Assembly (NCBI GenBank): GCA_905182655.1
Contig: CAJJCN010000057.1
Coordinates: 1-64,000, forward strand
Length of the DNA stretch: 64,000 bases
Reading direction: 5' to 3'
Origin: Flammeovirgaceae bacterium UBA4465
GTDB lineage: Bacteria > Bacteroidota > Bacteroidia > Cytophagales > Cyclobacteriaceae
Positions 9,174 through 22,463 of this stretch are shown here, one piece after another. Made by a program: the position numbers and the translations under genes. Numbering within the stretch: the stretch's first letter is position 1; each line of letters opens with the position of its first letter. The notes under the pieces were generated by a model, which had not been told where the DNA came from, made no database searches, and worked only from the letters and a program-made list of their open reading frames with translations.

Positions 9174-10586
9174 ATGGTTGCAGAAAGAGGTAAATTTACC
9201 AATAAGCTTGGATTCATATTAGCCGCAGCAGGCTCAGCTGTCGGTTTAGGTAATATTTGGAAATTCCCATTCGAAGTTGGATTAGGTGGAGGGGCTGCTT
9301 TTGTAGTCATGTACCTTGTTTTTTGCTTTTTATTATGCTTTCCCGTGATGGTAACTGAAATTGCTATTGGAAGGAAAACTCGTAAGAACCCTGTGGGTGC
9401 ATTTACTGCATTGGGATTCAAAAAGTGGAGATTTATAGGCGTTTTTGGAGTCCTTGCTGGAGTCTTAATCTTATCCTTCTATAATGTGATCGCAGGTTGG
9501 GCGTTTGGTTTCTTTTTTGAAATGGTTTCAGGCAACTTTAGCGTAAGTAGCCATTTCGGAGCTTTTACCTCTGATATTCTCAAAGTGGGTACTTATGCGG
9601 TGATCTTCATGTCTGCTACGGGCTATTTTGTAGGTAGAGGTGTCTCAGGTGGTATAGAGAAATTATCAAAAATTCTTATGCCTACACTCATCATAATGAT
9701 CGTAATGATTGCCGCTTACACTTTAACCTTGCCCAATGCCTTTGAAGGTATAAAGTTTTACTTGATTCCAGATCTAAACCAAATAACCATAAATACGATT
9801 GGTGGTGCATTAAGGCAAGCCTTTTTTTCACTTTCATTGGGTATGGGTACCCTAATCACTTACGGAAGTTATTTATCTAAAAATGATAATGTAATTTCTT
9901 CAGCAGCCTATATCACATTGGCTGATGTCAGCATTGCCTTTATTGCCGGTATGATGATTTTTCCTTTGGTTGCTTTCATCAATCAAGGGGATATGAGTAC
10001 GGTAGCTTCTGATCAAGCAGGTCCTGGTTTAATTTTCATTACGATGCCCAGAGCTTTTGAAACCTTAGGCCCTACATTGGGAGCCTTTGTGGGAGGTACC
10101 TTTTTTCTATTATTGTCTTTTGCAGCACTCACCTCGACCGTTTCACTACTCGAAGTACCAACCGCATATGTGGTAGACGAATGGGGATTAAGTAGAAAAA
10201 AAGCGGTTTTGATTACCTCACTCATCGTTTTTCTTGTTGGGTTACCCTCGATGTTTGCAAATGGTGCCTCTGACTTCTTCTCAAATCAATTCAAAATTGC
10301 TGGGTCATCAGATTTTCTTTCTTTAGTTTCAAAAATAACAGACAGCATGTTGTTGTTTGGAGGTATGTGTATTGTGATCTTTGCTGCCTACATTTGGAAA
10401 AAAGAGCAGCTTAATGAAGAATTAGCAAATGGTTATGAGGGATTTAAAGAGAAATTAGTAAGCAAGTATCTTAATTTTACTATTTCTTATGTGAGCCCCA
10501 TCATATTGGGTGTTTTATTTGTAATTGTTGTATTGAGTGAATTCTTTGGGATCAACGTATATAACTATGTATCAGTTCTTTTTTGA
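9174..10586 (+). CDS. sodium-dependent neurotransmitter:sodium symporter (NSS/SNF) family transporter
   Basis: KLGFILAAAGSAVGLGNIWKFPF signature and multi-TM topology. Confidence 0.93.
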   Translation: MVAERGKFTNKLGFILAAAGSAVGLGNIWKFPFEVGLGGGAAFVVMYLVFCFLLCFPVMVTEIAIGRKTRKNPVGAFTALGFKKWRFIGVFGVLAGVLILSFYNVIAGWAFGFFFEMVSGNFSVSSHFGAFTSDILKVGTYAVIFMSATGYFVGRGVSGGIEKLSKILMPTLIIMIVMIAAYTLTLPNAFEGIKFYLIPDLNQITINTIGGALRQAFFSLSLGMGTLITYGSYLSKNDNVISSAAYITLADVSIAFIAGMMIFPLVAFINQGDMSTVASDQAGPGLIFITMPRAFETLGPTLGAFVGGTFFLLLSFAALTSTVSLLEVPTAYVVDEWGLSRKKAVLITSLIVFLVGLPSMFANGASDFFSNQFKIAGSSDFLSLVSKITDSMLLFGGMCIVIFAAYIWKKEQLNEELANGYEGFKEKLVSKYLNFTISYVSPIILGVLFVIVVLSEFFGINVYNYVSVLF

Positions 10587-11384
10587 GAATCCAGCAGGCG
10601 CGCTCCCATCAAAATAAATGACATAATCTCCTTCTTTTAATTTACTGATGTTAATGACGATTCCATCACCTTCCATCACCTTAGCTGATCCGGCATCAAA
10701 TACCTCATAATGCGCTTTTCTAGAGAGCTTAAGGAGCTCAAATGAGTCATTAATATTGAAGATTACAGGACTTGGGTAATATTCATAATCAAGCTCTTGA
10801 GAATATAAATATTTATCGTTATCAAAATCATATCTGATTCTGAACTTGTTGGCTCCAGGAACTAAAACAGGAGTGATACCATAAGTTGATTTCTCAAATT
10901 TAGACGTTGACTTAACCTCTGCAATAGGTTCCCAAAGACCATCATATAATCTTTCTATCAAATAATCACCCCTACCATGCTCACCTTGTGTCTCCCATTC
11001 TAAAAGGGTATCGCTAATCACCAACTTTTTAAATCTAAAATTAGAATGATAAAATATAGCATCTGGATTAATGACGATGGGCTTACAAAGTGAGTCTTTG
11101 CGGAAAATTTTAATCGCAACTGGTGAAAATAAATCAATCTGCTTAAAATCAATAATCAATGCACTTAATTGATAGTTCAATTTAAGTGACCGACCATTTA
11201 AGTCAATTTTAGTGATACAATAATCCGAAGACTCATTTTGATAGGGATTTTGTATAAACAAGGAATTACCTCTATATACGCCAATATACTCAGTTGTGTA
11301 ATCTGGATCAACTTGAAAGGCATTTAAAAGGATTAAGGTCCATGAAATAATAATTTTTGAGGAAATCATAATCATTACAACCAA
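10572..11384 (-). CDS. hypothetical protein, probably secreted
   Basis: 270-aa ORF with hydrophobic N-terminus; 3' end overlaps the convergent NSS gene by 15 bp. Confidence 0.6.
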   Translation of the reverse strand: MVVMIMISSKIIISWTLILLNAFQVDPDYTTEYIGVYRGNSLFIQNPYQNESSDYCITKIDLNGRSLKLNYQLSALIIDFKQIDLFSPVAIKIFRKDSLCKPIVINPDAIFYHSNFRFKKLVISDTLLEWETQGEHGRGDYLIERLYDGLWEPIAEVKSTSKFEKSTYGITPVLVPGANKFRIRYDFDNDKYLYSQELDYEYYPSPVIFNINDSFELLKLSRKAHYEVFDAGSAKVMEGDGIVINISKLKEGDYVIYFDGSAPAGFSKKN

Positions 11385-11440
11385 TTATTCATCGAAAAAA
11401 AATAAGCACCCATTCAATGCTTCATTTGACTGAATGAATC

Positions 11441-12139
11441 CTAATTCAAATCTTCGAGCTGTTTTTTCACAAGTTCAAAGTCGGGTGAAATTAATAATAC
11501 TTCTTTGTAAAGTTTTGTTGCCTCAACTACATTCCCTTGTTCTTCATAGATCATGGCTTTTAAGCGCATAGCAGCCGTTTTTAAAGCTACTTCATGCTCG
11601 GATTCATCGGGTTTAGGGAAACGAATTTGAACTTCATTGGACTTAGCATTTGCGATGATAATATCCGCACTGGTAAAAGCTTCATTAAATCTATTCAACC
11701 TATACTGAAGAAATGAAACTTGATAAAGAATCATGATATCATTTCTAAGCAAATAGAGGGTTTCATAATATTTCAATGCCCTATCAGTGGCTCCAATTTG
11801 ATCAAAACTCAAAGCTGCTATTTCAGCAGCCAATTCATCCTTAGGATTTAACAAAACAGCATCTACACTAACCAATGCTGCGGAAACGTATTGTTGAACT
11901 TCAAAATATACAAGAGCAATGGAATCCAGGATGGCGCTATTGTTAGGGTTGTAGGACAATAAATTATATAAAGCTGATAATTGAACTATCTTATCATTGT
12001 ATTTTTTGGCGGCCCCGTAAACAAATATTTGTCTTTGAACTCCCATAGGTATGAGGGTGTCACGCTCAATGTTATCTTGTGCAAATGTTAAACAGGGTAA
12101 AGAACCCAGTATTAATATCGCAATAATGATTTTTTTCAT
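11441..12139 (-). CDS. tetratricopeptide repeat protein with signal peptide
   Basis: MKKIIIAILILGSLPCLTFAQ signal peptide and repeated TPR-like helices. Confidence 0.75.
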   Translation of the reverse strand: MKKIIIAILILGSLPCLTFAQDNIERDTLIPMGVQRQIFVYGAAKKYNDKIVQLSALYNLLSYNPNNSAILDSIALVYFEVQQYVSAALVSVDAVLLNPKDELAAEIAALSFDQIGATDRALKYYETLYLLRNDIMILYQVSFLQYRLNRFNEAFTSADIIIANAKSNEVQIRFPKPDESEHEVALKTAAMRLKAMIYEEQGNVVEATKLYKEVLLISPDFELVKKQLEDLN

Positions 12140-12172
12140 TCTCTAAACTTATGTTTTGTGTAAAGATAAGAA

Positions 12173-13597
12173 TTACTTCTCTTTAAAGACAAGTCCCTGT
12201 CCTTTACCTTCCTTTTTTATATATTCTAATGCGGCATCATATTGATTGGGTATTTTATTTTCAATGATGGCTTCCTTAACCATCTCTTTCAACTCCCCCA
12301 CTATTCTAGAGGGCTCCAAATCAAATATTTCCATGATTTTTTCACCTGTGATCGGATTTTTAAAATTACGAAGAGAGTCTTTTGATTCTACTTTTTGAAT
12401 TTTATCTTCTACATTTTTAAAATTCATTAAATATTGTTGAACTCTACTGTTATTTTTGGAGGTAATATCAGCTTTACACAACATGAGCAAGTCATCAATC
12501 TCATCTCCCGCTTCATACATCAAGCGTCGAATTGCCGCATCGGTGACATTTTTACTTATCAATGCAATCGGTCTGAGGTGGAGTCGGACCAATTTTTGTA
12601 CAAATTTCATGTGCTGGTTTAAAGGAAGTTTCATTTTTTTAAAAATGCCAGGAACCCATTGAGCTCCTTTGTCTTCATGTCCATGAAAGGTCCATCCTAC
12701 CTTTTTATTGAATCGTTGGGTTGCAGGCTTAGCTATATCATGTAAAATAGCAGCCCATCTCAACCATAAATCATCAGTGACCTTTGAAATATTATCCAAC
12801 ACTTGCAAAGTATGAAAAAAGTTGTCTTTGTGTGATTTACCTTCTTTAATTTGAACGCCATGTAATTTTTGCAACTCCGGAAAAATAATTTTTAAAAGGC
12901 CCGACTGGAACAATAAATTGAAGCCGTAAGAAGGCTTTTCAGATAGAATGATTTTATTCAATTCAGTAGTTATACGCTCTTGGGAGATGATACTTATTCT
13001 TGAGTTCATTTTTTGAATGGCTAAAAAAGTATCCGGTTCGATGTCAAAATTTAATTGGGATGCAAATCGAATGGCACGCAGCATTCTCAGGGGATCATCT
13101 GAAAACGTTTCTTCTGGATTTAATGGGGTTTTTATGATTTTCTTCTTTGCATCTATTAACCCACCAAAAGGATCTGTGAGGTCACCAAAATCTTTTTCAT
13201 TGAGACTTATGGCTAAGGCATTGATTGTGAAATCACGCCGATTTTGATCTTCTTCTAAAGTTCCCTCTTCCACAATAGGCTTTCTAGATTCAGACCTATA
13301 AGATTCCTTTCGAGCCCCTACGAATTCTATTTCTAATTTTTGATGTTTTACACATGCCGTTCCAAACTGCTTATAAACAGCCAAAGACGCACTGTCCCCA
13401 AGGTGTTTTTTTAATATTTGTGCCAGATGGATTCCGCTACCTAAACATACAATGTCAATGTCTTGCTTACTGACACGATCAATAATTAAGTCCCGAACAA
13501 AACCACCAATCACATACGTTTCTATATTGTGTACCCCTGCCAAATCTCTTATGGTTTGGAATATGGCAATATCTTCTATTCGAGTTTTTAGATTCAA
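12173..13597 (-). CDS. cca: CCA tRNA nucleotidyltransferase / poly(A) polymerase family with HD domain
   Basis: VIGGFVRDLIIDRVSKQDIDIV, RRDFTINALAI, DDPLRMLRAIRFASQLNF and ILHDIAKP motifs. Confidence 0.93.
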   Translation of the reverse strand: MNLKTRIEDIAIFQTIRDLAGVHNIETYVIGGFVRDLIIDRVSKQDIDIVCLGSGIHLAQILKKHLGDSASLAVYKQFGTACVKHQKLEIEFVGARKESYRSESRKPIVEEGTLEEDQNRRDFTINALAISLNEKDFGDLTDPFGGLIDAKKKIIKTPLNPEETFSDDPLRMLRAIRFASQLNFDIEPDTFLAIQKMNSRISIISQERITTELNKIILSEKPSYGFNLLFQSGLLKIIFPELQKLHGVQIKEGKSHKDNFFHTLQVLDNISKVTDDLWLRWAAILHDIAKPATQRFNKKVGWTFHGHEDKGAQWVPGIFKKMKLPLNQHMKFVQKLVRLHLRPIALISKNVTDAAIRRLMYEAGDEIDDLLMLCKADITSKNNSRVQQYLMNFKNVEDKIQKVESKDSLRNFKNPITGEKIMEIFDLEPSRIVGELKEMVKEAIIENKIPNQYDAALEYIKKEGKGQGLVFKEK

Positions 13598-13807
13598 TGA
13601 TTTTTTATTTTATATGGAATGAGCCTGACGTATTAGTGATTCCACTCGATCTTTTCATTCCCCAAATCTACGCTCGGTTATTTAATGAACTACTGCACAA
13701 GCCATAAAAATTTTAATTATTCAAAATTAACAAACCCTCGTTTTTTTTATTGATAACCGTATTAGATTAGATAAATTGCCATTAAAAAACTAAGCAACTT
13801 GTTTTAA

Positions 13808-16344
<2,537 letters not shown>

Positions 16345-16345
16345 A

Positions 16346-17209
16346 ATGAATGAACTGTTTGTAGGTACTGGTGTAGCGCTTGTCACACCCTTCTTATCAG
16401 ATAAAAGAATTGATTACAGTTCCCTTGAACGTATCATTAAATTCGTAGATCTTCCTGAAATAAATTACCTGGCCATTATGGGTACGACAGGTGAAAGTGC
16501 TACTTTGAGCTGGAATGAGAAAATTGAAATTCTTGAATTCACTAAAGAAAAAGCTCCAAATCAACCCATCCTATTCGGCTTAGGAGGTAACGACACAGCC
16601 CAATTACTAAAAGAAATCAGCCTTATCAATAAGTATCCTATTGATGGCATTCTATCCGTCACTCCTTATTATAACCGGCCGAGTCAAGCAGGTTTAATCT
16701 CTCATTATAGACAGATAGCAGATGCTTCTGACCATCCTATCATACTTTACAATGTCCCTTCTCGTACCGGTGTTAATCTTGAGTCCGACACCACGCTTAT
16801 ATTGTCGGAGCATCCCAATATCATGGGCATAAAAGAAGCTTCTGGAAACTTAAAGCAATGTGAACGGATCATCAATTCAAAACCTGATAGTTTCTTATTG
16901 CTATCTGGCAATGATCCTGAGACCTTAGCTATCCTAAAACTTGGAGGGAATGGATCAATTTCAGTTTTGGCCAATTACAAGCCTGCGATGTTTGGAAACA
17001 TGGTACAGACTTATTTGAACAAGGATTATGATGAAGCCTTAAAATATCAAAATGAGCTGAGAGCAGACTTTGAATTGGTTGGGTTAGAAGGAAATCCAAC
17101 TTCTATTAAAACCGCACTTAAAACTATTAATCTTTGCGGGAAAACGGTGCGTTCCCCTTTAATGGAGGGCTCAATTGATTTAGAGAATAAATTTTTGACA
17201 AAAAAATAA
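16346..17209 (+). CDS. dapA: 4-hydroxy-tetrahydrodipicolinate synthase
   Basis: GTGVALVTPF, MGTTGESATLS, PYYNRPSQAGL, YNVPSRTG, GIKEASGN motifs. Confidence 0.96.
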   Translation: MNELFVGTGVALVTPFLSDKRIDYSSLERIIKFVDLPEINYLAIMGTTGESATLSWNEKIEILEFTKEKAPNQPILFGLGGNDTAQLLKEISLINKYPIDGILSVTPYYNRPSQAGLISHYRQIADASDHPIILYNVPSRTGVNLESDTTLILSEHPNIMGIKEASGNLKQCERIINSKPDSFLLLSGNDPETLAILKLGGNGSISVLANYKPAMFGNMVQTYLNKDYDEALKYQNELRADFELVGLEGNPTSIKTALKTINLCGKTVRSPLMEGSIDLENKFLTKK

Positions 17210-17240
17210 AGGAATAGCTTTTATCTATTCCTTTATTTTT
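17202..17240. terminator. bidirectional Rho-independent-like terminator between convergent dapA and the H1-like gene
   Basis: AAAAATAAAGGAATAG (17202-17217) / CTATTCCTTTATTTTT (17225-17240), 16-bp stem, 7-nt loop, A/T tracts on both sides. Confidence 0.8.
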
Positions 17241-17274
17241 CGTTAAAATGTTCTCTTTTTAAAGAAAATACAAA

Positions 17275-17448
17275 TTAAGAATTTTTCTGGTTCTGAACTT
17301 CTATCCGAATTTCTTGAGCCATATTCTTCATTTCCTGCATTCCTTTTCTTACTCTAGTACCTGCAGCATTATTTCCTTTGTCATAAAACTTTTCGAAATC
17401 TCCTTCTAGTGCATCTACAAGTTCTTTGAGTTGGTTAAATCTTTTCAT
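17275..17448 (-). CDS. 57-aa histone H1-like (Hc1-type) DNA-binding protein, absent from the ORF track
   Basis: Hand translation MKRFNQLKELVDALEGDFEKFYDKGNNAAGTRVRKGMQEMKNMAQEIRIEVQNQKNS*; resembles small Bacteroidota H1-like proteins. Confidence 0.85.
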   Translation of the reverse strand: MKRFNQLKELVDALEGDFEKFYDKGNNAAGTRVRKGMQEMKNMAQEIRIEVQNQKNS

Positions 17449-17534
17449 TGTTATCTATCTTTAAACGGTTAAATATTATGTCTATCTATATCACTAAATA
17501 AAAAAAATTAATCGAGAAAAACTAATTTTTTTAG

Positions 17535-18800
17535 TTATAATCCTGCTTTTTTAGCCAAAATAGCTGCTTTTTCACCCTGAGAAGCATAAAAACCAGCATC
17601 TAGCTTTATTTTCACCTTTTCAAATGCCGATATCGTTTGTGATACATCTTCTAAAGTATGAACCGCTGTAGGTATAATTCTAAGCATAATAACACCTTTG
17701 GGCACTACCGGATAGGCAATAACAGAACAAAATATGCTGTATTCATTTCTTAAATCTCTCACCATATTCATAGCTTCGTAGGTTGTCCCATTTAAAAGAA
17801 CCGGGGTCACCGGTGACTGAGTACTTCCAATATTAAAACCTTTACCTTTTAACCCACTTTGAATTGCATTGACAATGACCCACAACTGATCTTTCAATCC
17901 TGGATTAGATCTGAGCAACTCAAGCCTTTTGAGGTTACCAATGACTAATGGCATAGGCAATGTTTTAGCGAAAATTTGAGATCGAATGTTGTATTTTAAA
18001 TGATCGATAATATTAAAATTCCCAGCAATAAATGCACCTATACTCGCCATTGATTTGGCAAATGTTGAAAAATAAATATCAATTCCTTCTTGCGAATTTT
18101 GTTCTTCACCTGCTCCTGCTCCTGTCGCACCCATGGTTCCGAAACCGTGGGCATCGTCCACCAGTAATCGAAAATTAAACTTTTCTTTTAAACCAATGAT
18201 AGACTTCAAATCTCCCATATTGCCAGACATCCCAAAAACGCCTTCTGTGATCACGAGAATACCCCCTCCAGACTCCTTGGTAAGCCTCTCAGCCCGCCTC
18301 AGTTGAGTCTCTAGATTATCAATGTCATTGTGAGGGTATACAAAACGCTTACCCATGTGGAGTCTGAGGCCATCAATGATGCACGCATGTGCCTCTGCAT
18401 CATAAACAATAACATCTTTTCGATCGACAAGTGCGTCTATCACGGACATAATACCTTGGTAACCAAAATTGAGCAACATACCTGTCTCTTTTCCAACAAA
18501 CGTAGCCAGTTCTTGCTCTAGCTGCTCATGATAATCTGAATTTCCCGTCATCATGCGGGCTCCCATCGGATACCCAAGACCCCAATCTGTCGCAGCTTGT
18601 GCGTCTGCTTTTCTTACTTCAGGATGGTTGGCTAAACCCAAATAATTATTTAAACTCCAGGTCAGCATCTCCTTACCCTTAAACATCATTCTAGGTGCGA
18701 TTTCCCCTTCTAATTTGGGAAACATGTAATAGTTATCATCTACATGAGAGTGACTACCTAGATGTCCCCTATCTTTTAATAATTTTTCAAATAAATCCAT
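17535..18800 (-). CDS. alpha-oxoamine synthase family PLP enzyme (serine palmitoyltransferase / AONS / KBL-like; substrate unresolved)
   Basis: NNYLGLANHPEV, YDAEAHACIIDGLRL, VDDAHGFGTMGATGAG, TFAKSMASIGAFIAG (PLP-Lys region). Confidence 0.88.
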   Translation of the reverse strand: MDLFEKLLKDRGHLGSHSHVDDNYYMFPKLEGEIAPRMMFKGKEMLTWSLNNYLGLANHPEVRKADAQAATDWGLGYPMGARMMTGNSDYHEQLEQELATFVGKETGMLLNFGYQGIMSVIDALVDRKDVIVYDAEAHACIIDGLRLHMGKRFVYPHNDIDNLETQLRRAERLTKESGGGILVITEGVFGMSGNMGDLKSIIGLKEKFNFRLLVDDAHGFGTMGATGAGAGEEQNSQEGIDIYFSTFAKSMASIGAFIAGNFNIIDHLKYNIRSQIFAKTLPMPLVIGNLKRLELLRSNPGLKDQLWVIVNAIQSGLKGKGFNIGSTQSPVTPVLLNGTTYEAMNMVRDLRNEYSIFCSVIAYPVVPKGVIMLRIIPTAVHTLEDVSQTISAFEKVKIKLDAGFYASQGEKAAILAKKAGL

Positions 18801-18916
18801 ACTATCTTATGCAACATAAATATAAAGCGCAAAGTTAATACAAATTGTCTCTGTACAAATCACAGTTTGATATATTTTAGCAATAACAATTATTTTAAAA
18901 TCAAATAAAATAGACC

Positions 18917-20419
18917 ATGGTAAAAATCATTACAAAAATATTGATTGCCAATCGGGGTGAAATAGCGGTTAGAGTTATTAGATCGGCACATGACATGGGT
19001 ATAAATACAGTCAGTATATACAGTGATGTGGACGCCCAGTCTCCACACGTCTTATTGGCCAGAGAAGCAGTTGGAATTGGTGGCAGTACCTCAGCAGAAT
19101 CATATTTAGACATAGATAAAATAATTAAAGCTTGCAAAATATCTGGTGCGGATGCTATTCACCCAGGTTATGGCTTTTTATCTGAAAATGCAGGTTTTGC
19201 CGCAAGATGTGAATCTGAAGGCATCATCTTTATTGGTCCAAGTGCCCAATCCATTCAAATCATGGGAGATAAACTTTCAGCAAAGAAAAAAGTAAAAGAA
19301 TTTGGTGTCCCCTTAGTTCCTGGCATTGATTTCGCCATTTCAGACCTACAAAAAGCAATCAAAATAGCGGAAAAAATCACATATCCTGTGATGATTAAGG
19401 CCAGTGCCGGGGGAGGTGGTAAAGGGATGCGTATTGTTGAAGATAGCAGCCATTTTGATGAAGAAATGAAAAGAGCCATGAGTGAGGCCAAAAATTCGTT
19501 TGGAAGTGACCTAGTTTTTATAGAGAAATTTATTGAAGCACCTAAGCATATTGAGGTTCAAATAGTGGGTGATCATCATGGTAATTATGCTGCGCTATTC
19601 GAACGTGACTGTAGTATTCAACGTAGAAATCAAAAAGTAATAGAAGAAGCCCCATGTGCCCTTCTTACCGCTGAAAAACGTGAAGAAATACAAGATTTAG
19701 CCATTAAAGTCGCAAGGTCATGTGATTATAGCGGGGCGGGTACGGTAGAGTTCATCGCTGATGATCAGTTTAATTTTTATTTCTTAGAGATGAATACACG
19801 CCTTCAAGTTGAGCATCCCGTAACCGAGGAAATTACAGGTATTGATTTGGTGAAGGAGCAAATTAATATCGCAATGGGCGAAAAACTCTCCATAAATAAT
19901 GAATCCCTCACCATACTAGGGCACAGCATAGAGGTGCGCATATACGCTGAGGATCCAGCAAATCATTTTCTTCCAGATGCAGGAACCTTGACTACTTATA
20001 AGGTTCCAAAAGGTCCAGGTGTGCGTGTAGATGATGGATTTGAACAAGGTATGACGATACCCATTCAATATGATCCCATGATTGCCAAATTAATCACTCA
20101 CGGTAGCGATCGTGAAGAAGCTAGACGAAGAATGATCAGAGCGATAGATGAATATAAAATTTCTGGAATTGAGACTACGCTCGGGTTCTGTAAATTCACC
20201 CTTCAACATCCCGAGTTTGTGAGCGGTAACTATACCACTAGTTTTGTTAAAAAACATTTTTCTCCAGAACAGCTCAAAGAACATTTAAATAAGGAAGAAC
20301 AAATAGCAGCTTCAATAGCCGTTTTGACATTTTTAAAAGGTCAATCGGAGAAGCAAGAGATAAAGCCAAAGAGCGATCATCATAAATCTTCAGCCTGGCG
20401 AAATCGACTTAGAAAATGA
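18917..20419 (+). CDS. accC: acetyl-CoA carboxylase biotin carboxylase subunit
   Basis: ILIANRGEIAVRVIRSA, HPGYGFLSENAGFA, ASAGGGGKGMRIV, EMNTRLQVEHPVTE. Confidence 0.95.
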   Translation: MVKIITKILIANRGEIAVRVIRSAHDMGINTVSIYSDVDAQSPHVLLAREAVGIGGSTSAESYLDIDKIIKACKISGADAIHPGYGFLSENAGFAARCESEGIIFIGPSAQSIQIMGDKLSAKKKVKEFGVPLVPGIDFAISDLQKAIKIAEKITYPVMIKASAGGGGKGMRIVEDSSHFDEEMKRAMSEAKNSFGSDLVFIEKFIEAPKHIEVQIVGDHHGNYAALFERDCSIQRRNQKVIEEAPCALLTAEKREEIQDLAIKVARSCDYSGAGTVEFIADDQFNFYFLEMNTRLQVEHPVTEEITGIDLVKEQINIAMGEKLSINNESLTILGHSIEVRIYAEDPANHFLPDAGTLTTYKVPKGPGVRVDDGFEQGMTIPIQYDPMIAKLITHGSDREEARRRMIRAIDEYKISGIETTLGFCKFTLQHPEFVSGNYTTSFVKKHFSPEQLKEHLNKEEQIAASIAVLTFLKGQSEKQEIKPKSDHHKSSAWRNRLRK

Positions 20420-20466
20420 CAAGTCCCCTCTATGCTTTCAGCCTTTCATCATAAAAACATAATTCT

Positions 20467-21051
20467 ATGACTGATCATTTGACCTTATGCTCCCATTCGC
20501 CAAGAAGAAAACAAATTCTAAAGGCAGCAAACTACAAATTTGAAGTGCAATCCGTTAAAGTTGATGAATCTTTCCCTTTGGACATGAGTAAAAATAAGGT
20601 TGCGGAGTTCCTGGCCGTCAAAAAAAACAAACATCATCAAACAATTTTTAATCATAGAACAATCATAACCGCCGATACCACAGTGGTCTTTGAAGACCAG
20701 ATTTTGGGGAAACCTGATCATTTTGAGGAGGCCAAAAGCATGCTCGAAAAATTATCTGGTCAAACTCATCAAGTGGTTACGGGTGTTTGCATTTCAAATT
20801 CAAGTCAATGGGTTTCTTTTTCCTCTATCACTGAAGTATCCTTTAAAATACTCTCTCCGGAGGAAATTTATTTTTATATAGATACTTTTAAACCTTTTGA
20901 CAAAGCGGGCGGCTATGGCATCCAAGAATGGATAGGGATGATTGGAGTCACCAGCATCAAGGGCTGCTATTATAATGTGGTAGGATTACCTATTCAAGAA
21001 CTTTGTAAAGCCCTCAAAGATAAGTTTTCTATCCTCCCATTTAATCGTTAG
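20467..21051 (+). CDS. maf: Maf family nucleotide pyrophosphatase
   Basis: LCSHSPRRKQIL, ITADTTVVFEDQILGKP, AGGYGIQEWIG. Confidence 0.93.
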   Translation: MTDHLTLCSHSPRRKQILKAANYKFEVQSVKVDESFPLDMSKNKVAEFLAVKKNKHHQTIFNHRTIITADTTVVFEDQILGKPDHFEEAKSMLEKLSGQTHQVVTGVCISNSSQWVSFSSITEVSFKILSPEEIYFYIDTFKPFDKAGGYGIQEWIGMIGVTSIKGCYYNVVGLPIQELCKALKDKFSILPFNR

Positions 21052-22462
21052 TATCCTCTTCCTCTTCATTTTGATCTGTGCGGCCTTTCTCTCTGAGCAC
21101 TACTGCACTCTCATCTTTTAATCGTTTAGAGACCAACAAAAAGGGACCTGTGACAATTTCGTCATCTTCAGATAATCCTGAAATTATTTCAATATTTTCA
21201 AAATCACTGATTCCGGTTTGAACTTTGACTTTCTTAACTTTTCCTTCTGAATGAACAAAAACTATTTCTTCCAGCATTTCGCTGTCGGATTGAATTTCAT
21301 CTTCCTGATCTTGAGACGCCTTATCATAGGAAGCATCTTCTTCTTCCCCTTCGTCTATTGACCCAACAGAACGTTTACTTCTTTTTTTACGCGTTGTTAC
21401 CGCAGATAAAGGCACTGTTAAAATATTATGCTTGGTCATCGTGATGATTTCTACACTCGCGGTCATACCCGGTCTAAAGGGATAAATGATGTCCATTTCC
21501 TCAAGCAAATCCTGATATGAATCATTCAATATTTTTATCCTCACTTCGAATTCTGTCACAGCATCTGAAGAAACTTTATTGTTGGCTGAATTGGCGATTT
21601 GTGTAACGACTCCTTTAAATTCTTTTTTTAGGTAGGAATATGAGTCAACATCTATCAAAGTGGTGTCCCCTATCGATATTTTAATAATGTCATTTTCATT
21701 TACGTCTACCCTTACTTCCATATTATTTAAATCTGCAATTCTTAACATCTCAGTCCCTTGCATTTGACTGGTTCCCACAACGGTCTCTCCTTTCTCCACA
21801 TCTAATTTGGAAACAATCCCTGTCATGGGTGCTCGAATATTGGTTAACATGAGGTTCTCTTGCGCTTCGTCAACCGTAGCTTGTGAGCTTTTGACAATAT
21901 AAATGGCCGCTTCAACGGTCTGCTTGGCCGACTCCAAATCTTGCGTTGCTATTTTATAATTGGCTTCTGCCAGCTCATATTCTGCATCAGAAATCATTTC
22001 TTCCTTATGCAAAAGAGCTTGTCTATTAAATTCTAATTGAGACCGATAAAAGCCGGCTTCTGCTCTGGCTAAATTAGCTCTAGAGGCAGCTAAATTAGCT
22101 TTTTGCTGATTTAGATTGGCCTTAGATCGATTGAGGGCTGATATAAAATTGTCGGGCCTAATCTTGAGTAATAAATCACCTGATTTCACAGAGTCTCCTT
22201 CTTTAATCTGGAGCTCAATAATTTCTCCAGCCACTTCAGGACTTATTTTTACCTCTATCACAGGCCGTACCATTCCTGAAGCACTTACCTTTTCAACGAT
22301 GGTTTCAAAAGATACTTTGGCCATATCTACTTCAAACATTTTTTTCTTCCCCACCCATCCCAAGGATTTTCCAATAATGGCAAATAACAATAAAAGGCCT
22401 ACGAGCCCTGATAAAATAATGATCAGTCTATTACTCGACTTTTTTTGATTAGGTATTTTCAT
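21041..22462 (-). CDS. efflux periplasmic adaptor (MFP/HlyD family)
   Basis: Single N-terminal TM, IIELQIKEGDSVKSGDLLLKI lipoyl-like motif, coiled coil, NIRAPMTGIVSKLDVEKGETVVG. Confidence 0.92.
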   Translation of the reverse strand: MKIPNQKKSSNRLIIILSGLVGLLLLFAIIGKSLGWVGKKKMFEVDMAKVSFETIVEKVSASGMVRPVIEVKISPEVAGEIIELQIKEGDSVKSGDLLLKIRPDNFISALNRSKANLNQQKANLAASRANLARAEAGFYRSQLEFNRQALLHKEEMISDAEYELAEANYKIATQDLESAKQTVEAAIYIVKSSQATVDEAQENLMLTNIRAPMTGIVSKLDVEKGETVVGTSQMQGTEMLRIADLNNMEVRVDVNENDIIKISIGDTTLIDVDSYSYLKKEFKGVVTQIANSANNKVSSDAVTEFEVRIKILNDSYQDLLEEMDIIYPFRPGMTASVEIITMTKHNILTVPLSAVTTRKKRSKRSVGSIDEGEEEDASYDKASQDQEDEIQSDSEMLEEIVFVHSEGKVKKVKVQTGISDFENIEIISGLSEDDEIVTGPFLLVSKRLKDESAVVLREKGRTDQNEEEEDTND

Positions 22463-22463
22463 A

